From Atriophallophorus winterbourni (lineage: Eukaryota > Platyhelminthes > Trematoda > Plagiorchiida > Microphallidae), in NCBI GenBank assembly GCA_013407085.1, contig JACCGJ010023952.1, forward strand, positions 1 through 64,000: a DNA stretch of 64,000 nucleotides, in the 5' to 3' direction. Within the stretch, counting starts at the first letter, position 1. Each line of letters starts with the position of its first letter. This document shows, in pieces, positions 22,491 to 34,625 of the stretch. The notes beneath the pieces are model-generated. The model did not search any database, was not told the origin of the DNA, and saw nothing but the letters and a program-made list of their open reading frames with translations. The position numbers and the translations under genes were made by a program.

Positions 22491-22643
22491 GTGAATTCTT
22501 TCATCCTTTGTTTTGGTTTAAATACTTTGATGCAAGTTTCACATCATGAGATGCAGCTTATAAAGTTCAGAGTATGTCCACTTGTTGAGAATTGTGAAAG
22601 TAATGATGCAAATTGTTATCGAATAAAATTTGCACAATCTTTA
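22491..22643. other. Spacer between two LINE tails
   Basis: About 150 bp between the plus-strand LINE tail ending near 22490 and the minus-strand tail starting at 22644. It includes TCATCCTTTGTTTTGGTTTA, which is similar to 3' UTR sequence of the family, so a second worn tail may be present. Confidence 0.35.
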
Positions 22644-22712
22644 GATTCAAAGTTGATTCAAAGTTGTAATGGTCTAAAAAGCATTTAGCTTAACAATAAC
22701 CATAGGATGGAG

Positions 22713-25700
22713 TTATGAGTTATATACAATAAAAAGAAGAAGAATAGGGAAACTCATGTAGTGCAAAACGTATCCAAATTTATGTTTTCTCAAATATTTG
22801 TCCAAATTAGCTTTAGAAATATTCAGGTTGTCTGAGTGTGTAACAGTGGATGGGAGGGTGTTCCATGTGAAACTTACACGTACAGCATACGAATACCTTC
22901 GACAGTTCAGTCTTGAATTGGGAATAAGCAATGTAAGTTCATGTTTCCGACTGGCACGGGGTGGCGAGCGTGTGAAAAGTTTGGACAAGGGATGGTTAGG
23001 GATGTGCATAATGTTGTAGATCAGTATGAGTTCACCTCTTAGTCGACGACAGCGAAAATATAAAAGATTGAGACTCCTCAAACGTTCTTCATATGGTTTA
23101 GCAGCTAGTCCGGGTACAAGCTTTGTGGTTCGTTGGTAAATACGCTGCAGAAGATTGATGCCTTTCTGAATCCAGGCTGACCAAGCCTGAACAGCGTACT
23201 CCATTGCTGGTCTCAGATAGGTGTTCATGATACGGGGTACTGACTGGTTCGATAATCTGCCGAAAATTCGTTTCAATAACGCCAATACTTGCGACGCCTT
23301 TTTGTATACCGCTTTGCACTGCAGTGAAGTCTTCAGACTTGAACTGGTCCAAACACACAAATCCTTCTCTTCAGGTGTCCAGACGAGTTGGTGGGACCCA
23401 AGAGTGTAGTTGTAATTCACGGTCTTTTAAATGTTTAACACCTTGCACTTTTGGAAGTTGAAGGGTAGTTTGTTTCTCAGAGACCAAACGTGCAATGTGT
23501 TTAGATCCTTCTGCAAAATTTCACAGTCGTCATTTGTACGTATGCTTCTCCAAAGCTTGATATCGTCTGCAAATAACATAACCTTGCATTTAACACGCTC
23601 GGGAATGTCGTTTGCGTAGATCAAGAAAAAAAAACCGGTCCTGGGACCGAACCCTGGGACACTCCGCTCGTAATTTTAAATGATTTCGACGAGGCACCAT
23701 CAACTCTGACTTGGGCACTCCTGTCGCGTAAATAGTTTTCTAGCCAAGCAAGAAGTTTTCCTGTTACCCCGTGCAATTCAAGTTTCTGGATTAAAACACT
23801 ATGATTGACGCGGTCGAAAGCCTTTGACATGTCTAAGAAGCATGCGTGGATGGAGTAACCATTGTCCACACATTCAGTCCAGTCGTTTAAGGTGAGCAAG
23901 AGATTAGATAAACAAGAGTGATATTTCCTGAAACCGTGCTGTTCAGTCGCAAGCAGTCTATTGGTTTCGAGGTGCTTGGTGATATTTTCCGCGACTAAAC
24001 TCTCTAACACTTTAGAAATTACTGGCAACAACGTAACTGGTCTATGGTTCGCAGCGTCTGATCGATTCCCGCCCTTGTAGATTGGTGTGATGATACCTGA
24101 TTTTCATTCCGCGGGAACGATACTATTTTCGAGGGAAATTTGGAATAACGTGCTGAGTGGACCACACAATGAGGATGCACATTGTTTGAGGATAAAAGGA
24201 GTGATTCCATCTGCTCCTGGTGACTTTGTGGTATTCAAACGAAGAAGTCTGAGCATGACACACTCATTGTTTATTGAGATTTCGTTTAGCATTTCATCGG
24301 AAAAGCCGATCGAATGCGGCGTAAGATGCACTGATTCCTTGGGACTAAAAACGCTGCAGTAGTAACCTGCAAGAACTTCGGCAGCCTCGAACGCAGTCGT
24401 AGTTAGACCATGAGGTGTGCGTAGTGCTGAGATTCCTGGCTTAATTTTTGATGTGGTGTTAACAATCTGGTACAGGACTTTGGGGTTCCGCTCCATTATG
24501 GTCAGTAGTCTTGCCTGGTGAGACTGCTTGTCCTTGGTGATAAAATAGGTGACCTTGTTCCTCAACAGACGATATGTTTCCCAATTATATGGCATCGGAT
24601 TCTGGACATAGTTTCTCCATGCATCGTTGCGTATCTTAATCCACTTCCTTGTGCGGCTTCTCAATGTGAAGGTAAATCGTTTTTTCGTTGTCTTTGGCAC
24701 AAATCTGGAATGTAGTTTTATTTCATCACACAGCTTTTCTATGAAGTTTACCCAAGAACGATGCACGTCCGCGGCGTCTCGTTTCCAGTCAGAAATCGTT
24801 CGAAGAGCATTGTGAAGACTTCCAATATCCAATTGTAGTTTTGTTTTGTTGATGTCATTTATTCTTACGGCTTGACAAACATTATCGAATAAGAGGACCA
24901 GGTGGTCGCTAGAACCCAATGGAGTTTCGTATCCGAGATTTTCGACGGCGTGTTCCTCACTCGTTAGTATTAGATCCAGGACGGATGGCATTTTACCTTC
25001 TCTATATCTAGTGTTATCAAATACGTGGTTATCAAAAGGAATATCGAAGATCAGTTCTTGAAACGCATCGTCGAGCGAATTCGTCGAAAGAGCGTTTTTC
25101 TTCATCAAGTTTGGAAGGTTGAAATCTCCCACAACTAGGAGTGGCGTTTGAAATCTGGCAGCCAGAAGTCGAATTTTCTGGAGTAGTTCAACATTGTGCG
25201 CGTCACCTGCGCTTGGAGCCCGATAAATCACGCCAACAATGCAGTCCTCTCCAGTTGTCAACTTAATTGAGCACCGCAAAGTATCCTGTACACGTAGGTC
25301 AATATCATCAATTTCTCGGCATGATAACTGTTGGTTGTAGTAAAGTGCTGCGCCACCGCCGCGTCCCGTACGGTCTTGACGGAGAAGAGACATTCCTTTG
25401 AATGCCAATTAATTGTCTGATAAATGAGGTTCAAACCATGTTTCGGTAATTGCAGCTAAGTCCGGTGTGTGCTGTATACATGCAGCATCAAGCTCCTGTA
25501 TTTTGTTTCTCAGACACTGCGCGTTCGTATAGAGGCACTTTATGGTTTTATGGGTTAGCAATGATGGACAATGTGAAAGACTAGTTTTAGTTTCAGGTTG
25601 TGATATGTTTGGCATAGATTGAGGGTTGGTATGCAAAAATTCAATCCGGTTCACAGTGTACAGCTGAGGCGTTGAAGTCGTTTCTACTGTTCCGGATCGG

Positions 25701-25717
25701 CGTGAGTCGGAGCTCAT
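22713..25717 (-). pseudogene. LINE ORF2: APE endonuclease plus reverse transcriptase
   Basis: About 1000 codons. Endonuclease: YTNAQCLRNKIQELDAACIQ, LAAITETWFEPHL, GRGGGAALYYN, CIVGVIYRAPS, LLVVGDFNLPNL and LGSSDHLVLLF (catalytic Asn, Asp and His motifs present). RT: NTTKSPGADGITPFILKQC, SGIITPIYKGGNRSDAANHR, EQHGFRKYHSCLSNLLLTL, FLDMSKAFDRVNHSVLIQKL (first catalytic Asp), SGVSQGSVPGPVFF, LFADDIKLW (catalytic FADD). C-terminus: MEYAVQAWSAWIQKGINLL, RRYSYAVRVSFTWNTLP. Lesions: TAA at 25409-25411, TGA at 24104-24106 replacing a Trp, a frameshift at the nine-A run (sense T9) at about 23626-23634, and TAA at 23427-23429. The start at 25717 is supported by the identical ATGA overlap in another copy at 7312. 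Confidence 0.92.
25714..25717 (-). promoter_or_regulatory. ATGA stop/start overlap between LINE ORF1 and ORF2
   Basis: On the minus strand ACTACTATGAG contains the ORF1 stop TGA and the ORF2 start ATG overlapping by two bases. The same arrangement is at 7312-7315 (+). Such overlaps are used by some LINEs for termination-reinitiation. Confidence 0.75.
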
Positions 25718-27020
25718 AGTAGTGGATTCGCCGACCCAGAATTGTTCGGCTGCTCCACGTTTTTTGTATCAGGTGCGTTTGATTGACTTGGTAGCGAAGC
25801 CATTTCAGGAATAATAGTGTTCGTGCTTTTTATGTCGTAAACAGCCTAAATACGAATTTCAGGAGGTGCGAATTTTCGGCATTGATACCACGCCTTGAGT
25901 ATTCTATCCTTCATCTCATCTGTGCGGAATTATATTTTGAGTCGTTATTATGTCCTTTAAATCTAGGATCTCTTGTAAAAATCTCCATTGACTGCAATCG
26001 TGTTGCAGACATTTGCTGGATTATACTTCGTTCGAAATTGGTACACCATGAACTATAACAGCTCTGCGATTCATAGCCTCTTTTGCTAGTTCCGGATTAT
26101 TACGACGAATTTGCCGTTCTTCCCACGGAACGTCCGGAAATATTCGCACAGCTGATTTGTTTACCACTAAGAGAGATGAGGCGAGCAACATATTTTCTAC
26201 ATCTTGGACGGACATAAGCACTACATGCAGTAACCTGGGTGTGTTCGCACGAGGTGAGTTCGGGGGTCTAAACAATCGCGTCAGCGACGCAGGTGAGACA
26301 GTGATGTCTAAGCTTCTGCAAAGGTCATTCCATTGATTCCTGTCATCTGCTTCGCGTTGCTTTAGCGATGGCGAAGTTGATTCAACGAGATTACTATAAA
26401 TTACCGTTAGATCTTCAATGTTTGTCTTTTGAGGTTTTTAGTGTTCAAACTCTTCGGTCTAAGCTTATGCACATCCCTCGATAATTCAGCACTATCATTC
26501 ACTTGACTACAGGTCTCATCGGTCGTACCGAGCTGTTGGAAGGGACTTTGGTCGATTTCTGGAGAAATCAGCGTTTCCGTAGTAGCTAGCGCTTCCCTGT
26601 AAGACTTGCGGTTAATGTGGTTAGGGACTGCGTTTAGAACTGGTTTCAGCGCTTTCTGACACGCAAATGTTTGGAAAGACTAACGTGTTTTCAAGCCGTT
26701 TAAGGTTCGCCTCTACAGCGAACATGCGTCTTTCCATAATCAGAGTTTTCGCCTCTTGATAAATCACTATTTACTTTCAATCTGCATGGATTACATATAT
26801 AGCAAATGCCTGGCAATTTTTCATTATTAATTAGAGTCACAGATTCAGGTGATAAATACTTTTCACAGTTCGCATGAATAGCAATTGAACACAAGTAACA
26901 TTTAACTTGACGCGATCTGGGACTTACCAAATGTTGACAAAGTCTGCACTTTTTACAAGCCTCGTCGTCAGGTCCGTTTAAGCTCACGTCAGGTCCGTTT
27001 AAGGTCACGTTGTCGATCAT
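25714..27020 (-). pseudogene. LINE ORF1: PHD finger and RRM-like RNA-binding protein
   Basis: It starts at 27020 with MIDNVTLNGPDVSLNGPD, a seven-residue tandem duplication. A C4HC3 PHD-type finger follows at residues ~23-80: CRLC, 12 residues, CYLC, 4 residues, H.NC, 20 residues, CYIC. This N-terminal finger is typical of CR1-group ORF1. After a stop at 26700-26702 the coding continues in another frame (NHINRKSYREALATTETLI), then LLHVVLMSVQDVENMLLASS, VRIFPDVPWEERQIRRN and RRAVIVHGVPISNE (25.9-26.3 kb), an RRM-like RNA-binding region. The ORF ends in SGSANPLL and a TGA that overlaps the ORF2 ATG. Several stops and frameshifts make it non-functional. Confidence 0.8.
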
Positions 27021-27200
27021 TGTTACAATTTCGCGAGATCGGGGCGATACATTGGGCGAAGCGGTGTATTATCGATCGGTGTCTCTCGGTGGAGTTCAAG
27101 AACGAGTGGACGCGATGCAGTACAATTCAACGGACAGTAAAATGGCGTACACTTTCACGCAAAGGCTGTTCTGTGAGATTTGATCCGACAGTGTTGAAAT

Positions 27201-28307
27201 AACTGTCAGTAAATACCAAATAGCGAGATCTTCCTGATGGTATCCGAGTTGTTGCGTTATTCTGGATTGGAAGCAATGTTGCACGCGTATGCAATGTTGG
27301 GTAGAAACTGGAAAATTTCGATTTTCAAGAATTCACATTTCTCCGACTTGAAAATAGTATATTCCGAATGAGGAAGTTGAGACGAGTTCAATGATATAAG
27401 AACCGTCTAGATCCGTAAATAGAGCGAGCAATAAGATCCAAAAGTATGCGAGCTAGAATGTTGTTCAAGAAAAGTTGGCTTAAATTCAACAATAAAATTT
27501 CGATGATGCTTTATTTCGCTATGGGCGCAAATTTTGACAACAGCTTTGGCTCCTAAACACTGTAAATTGCACGTAACTTAATGAAGTATAAATTAGAAGC
27601 AGTCCGAATGGTTCATCTCAATTAGGTGTAGTAAGAACAGTTATAAATAAAATTCGCAATTTTAGCTTTGAACGTTCTAACCAGGACGTTTGCTTTTCAA
27701 ACATCGAATCAAAACCGTGGTTTCTTTGGAATTCTACGAATATCGTAAATCGTATCGACGGGATTACTTCCAATGTTAGATATAGGTAGTATTTCTAATG
27801 ATGATTCTCACGGTGAGGGGATAGAATTAGCCACGTCAAAACGAATGCATATATTCAATCAAATATATATGATTAACTTGCAAAGTGAACAAAATTTTCC
27901 GATCGTCATGCGTATTGTCTGTGACCGAACCGGAATATTTATGCAAAAAAACGTGCGATTAACTTTTGTGATTTTCTGATGCAAGCTTCCGGTGGTTACA
28001 TGCAGGTTTCACTTGGTGTATCACAAAGCTTAATTGCTGCTCGAAATCACCCCACCGAAGATGTGACCCACCTCATTTAATGAGTTTCTATGATGGTGAT
28101 AATGAGCATCGGTTTCCGAGAAATTCAGCTTCACGCATTTTCTGTACTGATAAACGTGAATAAGTTTCACATTCACACTCGATCATAATAATGGGCTGAA
28201 AGAAGACCTAACTATTTCAATGCTTTGGCGATCATAAAACTGTCCCAAGTACACCTATGTATAATAACATGCACAGCCTGAGAATTATTTTATATGTATG
28301 TAGTGTG
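27201..28307. other. No gene recognised
   Basis: AT-rich, 1.1 kb upstream of the minus-strand LINE. An open frame at 27773-27979 (+) has no motif. Nothing else recognised. Confidence 0.35.
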
Positions 28308-28466
28308 TTACTCACATCCCTCTCATTTATACACACAACATTGGTCAACCATGTGCGTTTCGAGCGCTTGACCAAGATTCACTATTTGATTCCGTGTTTT
28401 AACAACGTGGTTCATTGTACGAACGGTGGCTTTTAAGTATAATTTTGTTTATGTAAAATTCGTTTC
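28308..28466 (+). repeat. Hammerhead-repeat (retrozyme-like) fragment, family 1
   Basis: Matches the lower half of the 241-bp unit: TCGAGCGCTTGACCAAGATT, CACTATTTGATTC, AACAACGTGGTTC, TTGTACGAAC, ending ATTTTGTTTA at about 28463. The stop point in the unit is the same TTGTTT at which the array at 35426-36832 ends. The ribozyme core is not included. Confidence 0.75.
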
Positions 28467-28535
28467 TCCAATCTCATAACATCGGTCCTCACTGGAGTTT
28501 CAAACCATGAAGTTCACCAAGGTGATTCAAGGTTT

Positions 28536-28665
28536 TATGGTTTAAAATGTAAATACTTTAGAGTAACCAAAAGTTAAAAAAATACAAAGAAGAAAAATTG
28601 TCTGTACGGAAAGCCAGGTTGGTTTTGGTTAACACTTGTCACGATATCGCCTGACAAATCAGATG
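28536..28665 (-). mobile_element. CR1-like LINE tail (3' end only)
   Basis: The reverse complement reads ACTCTAAAGTATTTACATT, TTAAACCATAAAACC, TTGAATC, which is the 3' UTR end of the family and close to 31760-31831. Only the last ~130 bp are present, so it is a heavily 5'-truncated insertion. Confidence 0.65.
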
Positions 28666-28959
28666 AAACTAAAATCGAATGAATTCACTTCGATGTGACC
28701 AGCAGATTCTGCTATAAAATGTAGGCGTGCGCTTCATTCTTAGTCACATGCTCAATAAACGCTCGATGAATTGGCGTTCTTTTGCATTGTAGGTTTCTTC
28801 GGTTGACGTGGTTAATGATTTGTTGACCGATCTCGGGTTCTGAATAGGCGATGTAACAGTTTTCTGAATCGAAAACACGGTTTAATGTCGATCCAAGTAG
28901 TATTTTTTGACTACATGTGTATATTTTCCGATCATGTTATAATCTTTAATAAACATTTC

Positions 28960-31704
28960 TGCAAATCATTGCTCCTGACACGGAAACATAACGTACTCCT
29001 GATAGCCGTAACGGAAACTTGGTTCAATCAACAAATAGTTGAGGAGGAAATTTCCATTCCAAACATGTTTCTTTTTCATCGTACTCCAATGGATCGTGGA
29101 GGAGGAGGTGTTGCTATTTACTATGATCAACACCTCACGTTCTGAGAAATCACGGATAATGATTTGATACTGGAAGATACACTTTGGTGTTCACTTGAAT
29201 TAGCAACAGGTGAAAACTGTGTTGTTGGTGTGATTTACCGACCACCGTCAGCAGAAGAAGCATACAATGCTAGTTTAATTGAGAAAACTCAGCTGGTTGT
29301 TTCCAGATATCAAAACAACGTCCTGATCATGGGTGACTTTAATCTCCCGAATTTACTAAAAAGCGAGATTCCACCGGTGAACTCACTTGATCATCTATTC
29401 TACAAAATGTTCAACGAAATTCCTTTATTCAACCACATCTCAAGCAGCACTCGCTTTAGAGGCACAAACACACCGTCCATTCTCGATCTTGTTTTGACTA
29501 GCGAGGGAAATGTCATCGAGGATATCCGTTATGAAGCACCTCTTGGAAAGAGTGATCATGTAGTCATTGTTTTCGACTATATATCTGAAGCGATAAGAGC
29601 AAGTGATGCTCAGAAGTTGATAAGAAAAATCGATACGGTTGCATTATCAATGTCTCTTCAAGAAGTCACCGAGTGGGCACCGATTAGCACTGATGTCCAA
29701 CAATGCTGGTCATCGATACTTCAGAAAATCAACCGAAAAATAGAACTCCACTCAAAATATGTTTCAAAACAACTGAAAAGAGGATTGAAATTCGTGATCC
29801 GGAGTCGAACACGGAAATGGATAAAGGTAAGAAACTGTGCGTGGAGAAGCCACATACTGCATTTAACACCTGAATCTTGGGAATCTTACCGTTTGTTGAG
29901 AAATAAAGTTACTAAACTTGTCCAGGAGGATAAAGAAAAGTATCAAATGAATCTGATGGATAAAATTGAACGAAATCCGAAGCTCCTCTTCCAGATCGTG
30001 AACAGAAAGGCCAGGGTAAAGCCAGGGGTTTCCGCTTTACTTACTACAACTGGAACTACATCCACAGCTCTCGAAGCCGCTAACGAACTCGCTCAATTTT
30101 ACTCTAGAGTGTTCTACCCTAACGAGCGCGTATCCTACGATATACCTGCATTCAGGTCGCAGAATACAATACACGAAATCGTTGTGAAACCTGAGAGTGT
30201 CCTGGTAAAGCTACGCGGGTTAAATACAAAAAAATCCCCAGGTGCTGATGAAATAACACCATTCATCCTAAAGCAATGCGCCCATGCTCTATTCTCACCA
30301 CTCTCTGAACTTTTCAACCTGTCCTTGAGTTGTAGCACGGTTGCTAATGACTGGAAATGTGGACTAATCACTCCGATATACAAAGGAGGGAACCGATCTG
30401 ATGCGTCTAACTACAGACCAGTCACGTTGTTGCCAGTGGTCTCTAAAGTTCTCGAACGACTTGTGGCCGACGAACTTATCAAACACATGGAACAAAATAA
30501 GCTTCTTTCCATCGCACAGCACGGATTCAGGACAAGACACTCCTGTCTCACCAATCTTCTTATAACTCTTGATAATTGGACTCGAGCCGTGGACGATGGA
30601 TGCCCTATCCATGCTTGTTACTTAGACATGTCTGAAGCTTTTGACCGTGTTAAACGCAGCATACTGCTACAAAAATTGGAGCAGCTCGGGGTGTGCGGCA
30701 GACTATTGGCATGGGTAAAGGATTACTTGACTGGTAATGTTATAAGGGTTAGAGTTGATAGGGCACTATCCAGGCCAGTAGAAGTTACAAGTGGCGTACC
30801 TCGAGGCTCAGTCTTGGGGCAAATACTCTTCCTCGTGTACGCGAATGATATACCCGAAATCGTACGCAGAAAAATCATTTTATTTGCGGATGACACCAAA
30901 GTCTGGACTAGCATACGCACCATAGAAGATTGCCAAATTCTCCAAAAAGATCTCGAAGCACTTCATAATTGGTCCTTGCGGAACTGCGTATCATTCAACA
31001 TCAAAAAATGTAAAATGTTGAACGTTGGTAAATCATTCGAATTCACATACTCTCTGGGATCTCAGCAACTTTAATGGGTTACTGAAGAGAAAGACCTGGG
31101 CGTGTGGATTAGCAGTAACCTGAAGTCTTCACGGCACTGTTCTGTTGTATACAAAAAGTCCTGCCAAATCTTAGCATTGCTCAGAAGGATCTTCGGTCGT
31201 TTCTCAAAACAGATACTCCCACGTATAATTAACACCTATATCAGACCAACAATGGAGTATGCTGTTCAAGCATGGTCCCCATGGTTACAAAAGGACATGA
31301 CCTTGCTGCAACGGGTATACCACCGCGCTACACAACTGGTGACCGGGCTATACAACAGGCCATACGAGGAGCGGATTGCAACACTAAACCTCTTTGACTT
31401 TTCGTACCGTCGTCTCAGGGGTGACTTGATCCTGCTTTTCAATATTCTGCATACAGTGGATCACCCACTTGAACACCTGTTTCATCGGCAAGAAGCACGT
31501 GGTAGCAGATCGCATGGCTACAAGTTAATTATTCCACACTCCAGATCAAATTGTCGAAGGTTTTTCTTTGCTGTCAGAGTCTGTTTTCTATGGAACTCCC
31601 TGACCCCACATATCATTTGCGCAACAAGCCTGAACATGTTCAAGGCTGAACTTGACAAGTATATGTTGACCAAACCCAACCTTGCACCTGAATACACGTG
31701 CTGA
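28960..31704 (+). pseudogene. LINE ORF2: APE endonuclease plus reverse transcriptase
   Basis: About 915 codons in one frame. Endonuclease motifs: AVTETWFNQQIVEEEI, DRGGGGVAIYYDQHLTF, NCVVGVIYRPPS, VLIMGDFNLPNL, LGKSDHVVIVFDYI. RT motifs: NTKKSPGADEITPFILKQC, CGLITPIYKGGNRSDASNYR, AQHGFRTRHSCLTNLL, YLDMSEAFDRVKRSILLQKL, SGVPRGSVLGQILFLVYAND, ILFADDTKVWTSI. C-terminal part: MEYAVQAWSPWLQKDMTLL, YHRATQLVTGLYNRPYEERI, FFFAVRVCFLWNSLTP. Stops: TGA at 29143-29145, where the sister copy has Arg (CGN to TGA), and TAA at 31072-31074. All catalytic motifs of both domains are visible, so it died recently or these are polymorphic stops. Confidence 0.92.
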
Positions 31705-31831
31705 CTTTCCATATGTATAAAACATTTGTGTTGCTTTTTATGAATTCTCTATATTTTTAATCTGTGGTTACTGTAAAGTATTTGCTTTTTGGACCATTAA
31801 AACTTTGAATTACTTTGAATTACTTTGAATC
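28960..31831 (+). mobile_element. CR1-like LINE, 5'-truncated, nearly open ORF2
   Basis: It begins inside the endonuclease (VLLIAVTETWF at about 28994) and runs through the complete RT to the 3' UTR. The end is TTGCTTTTTGGACCATTAAA followed by three TTTGAATTAC-type tail repeats (31802-31831). Only two in-frame stops break ORF2. It belongs to the same family as 22644-27200 but is not identical. Upstream sequence is unrelated, so truncation is near 28960-28990. Confidence 0.9.
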
Positions 31832-31839
31832 AATATGAG

Positions 31840-32019
31840 ATAGGGATTTCAGCATATTGCATGAAATTACCCAGCCGGGTTTCACTTCGAGCAAATAACA
31901 AGACGCTGAGTGAGATAGACACGAATAAGATTTAGTAAACTTGACCGAACGCTCTAAGCAATGGTGCAACAGTGTGATGATGATTTTATTTTTTGGAGCA
32001 GACGAAGAACTTCCAGTTG
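31840..32019. other. Unassigned spacer
   Basis: Short stretch between two LINE pieces. Nothing recognised. Confidence 0.3.
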
Positions 32020-32240
32020 TTGATTCGCCGACCCACATGTAGTCGGCTGCTCCAAATTTGTTTATTTCGGGTGCATGTGTTTGACTGCGTGGAAAAAAGC
32101 AGCGCGGGTTTATTTCCGTTAGGCGCATTAGTTTGTACGTTGCTCGAATACAAATTTCAAGAGGTGCCAATTTTCGGCATTGTTATCCCGCCTCAAAATC
32201 ATCTATATTTCCTTTCCTTTGTCCGAAAAGATAATTTAAG
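32020..32240 (-). mobile_element. CR1-like LINE fragment across ORF1/ORF2 junction
   Basis: On the plus strand GATTCGCCGACCCA at 32026, GTCGGCTGCTCCA and TTTCAAGAGGTGCCAATTTT then CGGCATTG correspond to 25727-25890 of the near full-length copy. It is a minus-strand fragment covering the end of ORF1. The ATGA overlap is mutated here. Confidence 0.75.
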
Positions 32241-32304
32241 ATGGAGAGGCTGTTCAGATTCCTTCAACAGAAGCCAAGGCAGTCACTGCTCAATGGTTAT
32301 GTTA

Positions 32305-32500
32305 TACAATTCGGTAACCGTTTAGTATCATTATGATAAATCCTTTCAAGCAGCGCAATGTCTTTTTCCAACCATGGTACCCATATTGTGCTGCATAATC
32401 CACAGCATCTTGAATAAAGAAATGTTCAAAAATGCTTCTTTTAAGGCCAAGTAATCTTGATGCTCGCATATAGACGGTCTCCTGCTGTAGAAAGGTTTTC
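32305..32500 (-). pseudogene. CR1-like LINE RT C-terminal fragment
   Basis: The minus strand encodes ASRLLGLKRSIFEHF, then AVDYAAQYGYHGWKKTL, matching the (Q)ASRLLGLLRRIFGRF...MEYAAQ.W.PWLKKD block after the RT. It may belong to the same insertion as 32020-32240 with an internal deletion. Confidence 0.65.
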
Positions 32501-33664
32501 ATAACAAGAACCTTTTCCTATGAGATCCACTCGAGCATTTGATTGCCAAACGTCCAATGAGAAATGAGAGGCTTTCTAAATTATTGTAATTCGTACACAC
32601 GCTCACTTTATGGGTGCTATCGAAACTTTCATCGTCTTTCCATCGTTAACCGGTAGATTTTATAAATATATAAATATAAATATATGTAAGAAATCTTCAA
32701 AGAACATTTTTTCACTTCGAATTTCGTTACAAAATTCAATGTTTAGTAAGATGTCAAAAAAGTTTAATTATTCTCGGTTGTTTACATGGATACACCACAC
32801 TTGACATTTTAATTCAACCTTCCGCCAATGGTATTACCAGCAAAGCTAAACAATTGAAATGAACGGATTTTTTTGCAAATTGAGCAAATGGAATTCCGAT
32901 TGTCTGAGCTGAATTGATTTTTGAATAAGCGAATTCCGTAATTTGCATGAGATTCAAAGTAATTATGAATTTTCAACTCGTGAAAAATTGTCGGGGGTTT
33001 GCTAATAAGGTTGTTTTGAATTATTTTTTGTTCCAATTTTCGACTTCGTTAATCAGCTACTTTGAACGATTATTTTAAATTATCGTCTAGTTCAACATGT
33101 CTGGGTTTAGATGTGAAGTAATAGTAAGTTGATTGCCTCACGAATGGTTAAACGTGTTAGACTTCTCACGAAATCGAGCGACGAATGGGTTTGTAATTAT
33201 TCGTTTAACAAATCTAATTAACCGTTATTGTAATTCCTCTCAATTATTTATCGATACTTACCAACATGTCAAGAGTTTGGGCATCCGTTCCATACGTTTC
33301 TTTTGCACTCGCGCGGCAGTAAGTTTGGACATATCCACCATTTTCTGCGTGCAATTACAGTCTGGGGTTTCCAGTTGATACGGTTTTCTTCATGCACTTC
33401 TGCTTTCAGTCAAAAATTTAGATAAAATGATGCTAAATCCGCGCGATCAACAAAATCTCGGGAAAACATTTGGAAAACCATTCCGTGCTGCTCCTGGAAA
33501 TAATCCATCGTAACTTTCTTGTTCAACAGCATGCTTTCAGCTGCTTTCGAATACGGCAATTTTGTTAACGGTTTATTCAGAAGCTACGCAATTTATTGGA
33601 CAGTGCTTGGCTCAAAAGTGCATGGATATTTTTTTAATTAAGTAAGTTATATCGCATATGGTAT
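32501..33664. other. No gene recognised
   Basis: AT-rich, 1.15 kb. Open frames at 32610-32804, 32809-33036 and 33133-33378 have no motifs. Confidence 0.35.
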
Positions 33665-34610
33665 CACTTTTCTAACGACTTACATGGCTATCGCTATCAG
33701 TACCAACTGGAAATCGTACCGCGCACAACTTCCAACAGATGTAAGACTAAGCGTGCCAAAGCGTGTTCCTTCAGTAGCACCCAGTGAACCATCGCAGTCA
33801 CCGTTTGATAGTAATCATGTTATTGACAGTCAAAATGTTACTGAAAAAACGAAAAAGGTCCGAATCGCAATTAGTCGGACGAATAGCTACATTACACGAT
33901 CTTACATTGTGTAAGATAAATACGATCAAGAGCATACATACACATAGCGAGGTGTAACGTAATCGATCATCCTGATGTCAGTATTCTTGATACGATGTTG
34001 TGTTCAGTAAATTTATCGAATGAATAAGAATGTACGATCGGAATCATTCACTGCTCGACATCATTTGAAATCTCTTTTAATGATAAACTAATCGAACCCT
34101 CGCAATACATCACAAGCTGCCAGACTACTCAATTTCTAATCATGGGCGATTTTATTTTCCCGCATCTATTTTCAAAAAGTGAACACAAATTCAAGGAGGT
34201 TATCGAAATTGCTTCACAGCACAACCACGTTGACCAGCCAACTCGCAGACGGGGTCTTGACCAACCTTCAACCATTGACTTTGTCTTAACGAATGAAACA
34301 ACCGTGGTAGATGATATTCTATACCTGGCCCCATTGGGAAAAATTCACAATGTGGTACTTGTCGTTGATTATGTATGTAGCCCGGAATGATTGAACGAAC
34401 AGAAAACATTCTTCAGGAAAACACAATTTCATTCCTTAAATATCAGTCTCCGGGATGTAAACACTCTGGAATTTGATTTCATGGATTTGGGCTTATATTT
34501 CAATATATTTCTTCATTATTTGAATTCGATGTACAAATTCACCCGCTATTTTTTTAAATTTCTATAATAAGAGTCGAACTATTTCTTTGCTTTCCGGATA
34601 ATCCTTCATA
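33665..34610 (+). mobile_element. CR1-like LINE, left part (ORF1 end and endonuclease)
   Basis: Parallel to 15840-16980. ORF1 end: MAIAISTNWKSYRAQLP, VRLSVPKRVPSVAPSEP. Endonuclease: MGDFIFPHLFSKSEHKFKEV, HNHVDQPTRRRGLDQPSTID, then LAPLGKIHNVVLVVDYV, in which the catalytic SDH has become IHN. Similarity ends at about 34610, where a minus-strand LINE begins. The RT half of the same subfamily lies on the other side, at 36925-37830, so the two were probably one element split by the insertion. Confidence 0.75.
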
Positions 34611-34625
34611 AACTCAGGAATTTTT

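Larger units (their letters stand above)
22644..27200 (-). mobile_element. Near full-length CR1-like LINE
   Basis: About 4.5 kb on the minus strand with a CpG-rich 5' leader (about 27200-27021), ORF1 (27020-25714), ORF2 (25717-22713) and a short 3' UTR. It ends TGCTTTTTAGACCATTAC followed by two copies of an ACTTTGAATC-type tail at about 22665-22644. The ORFs overlap by ATGA. ORF2 has three in-frame stops and one frameshift; ORF1 has more damage. It is the best reference in the window for the family. Elements of this kind move by target-primed reverse transcription: ORF2 nicks DNA with its APE-type endonuclease and copies its RNA from the nick. Confidence 0.9.
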
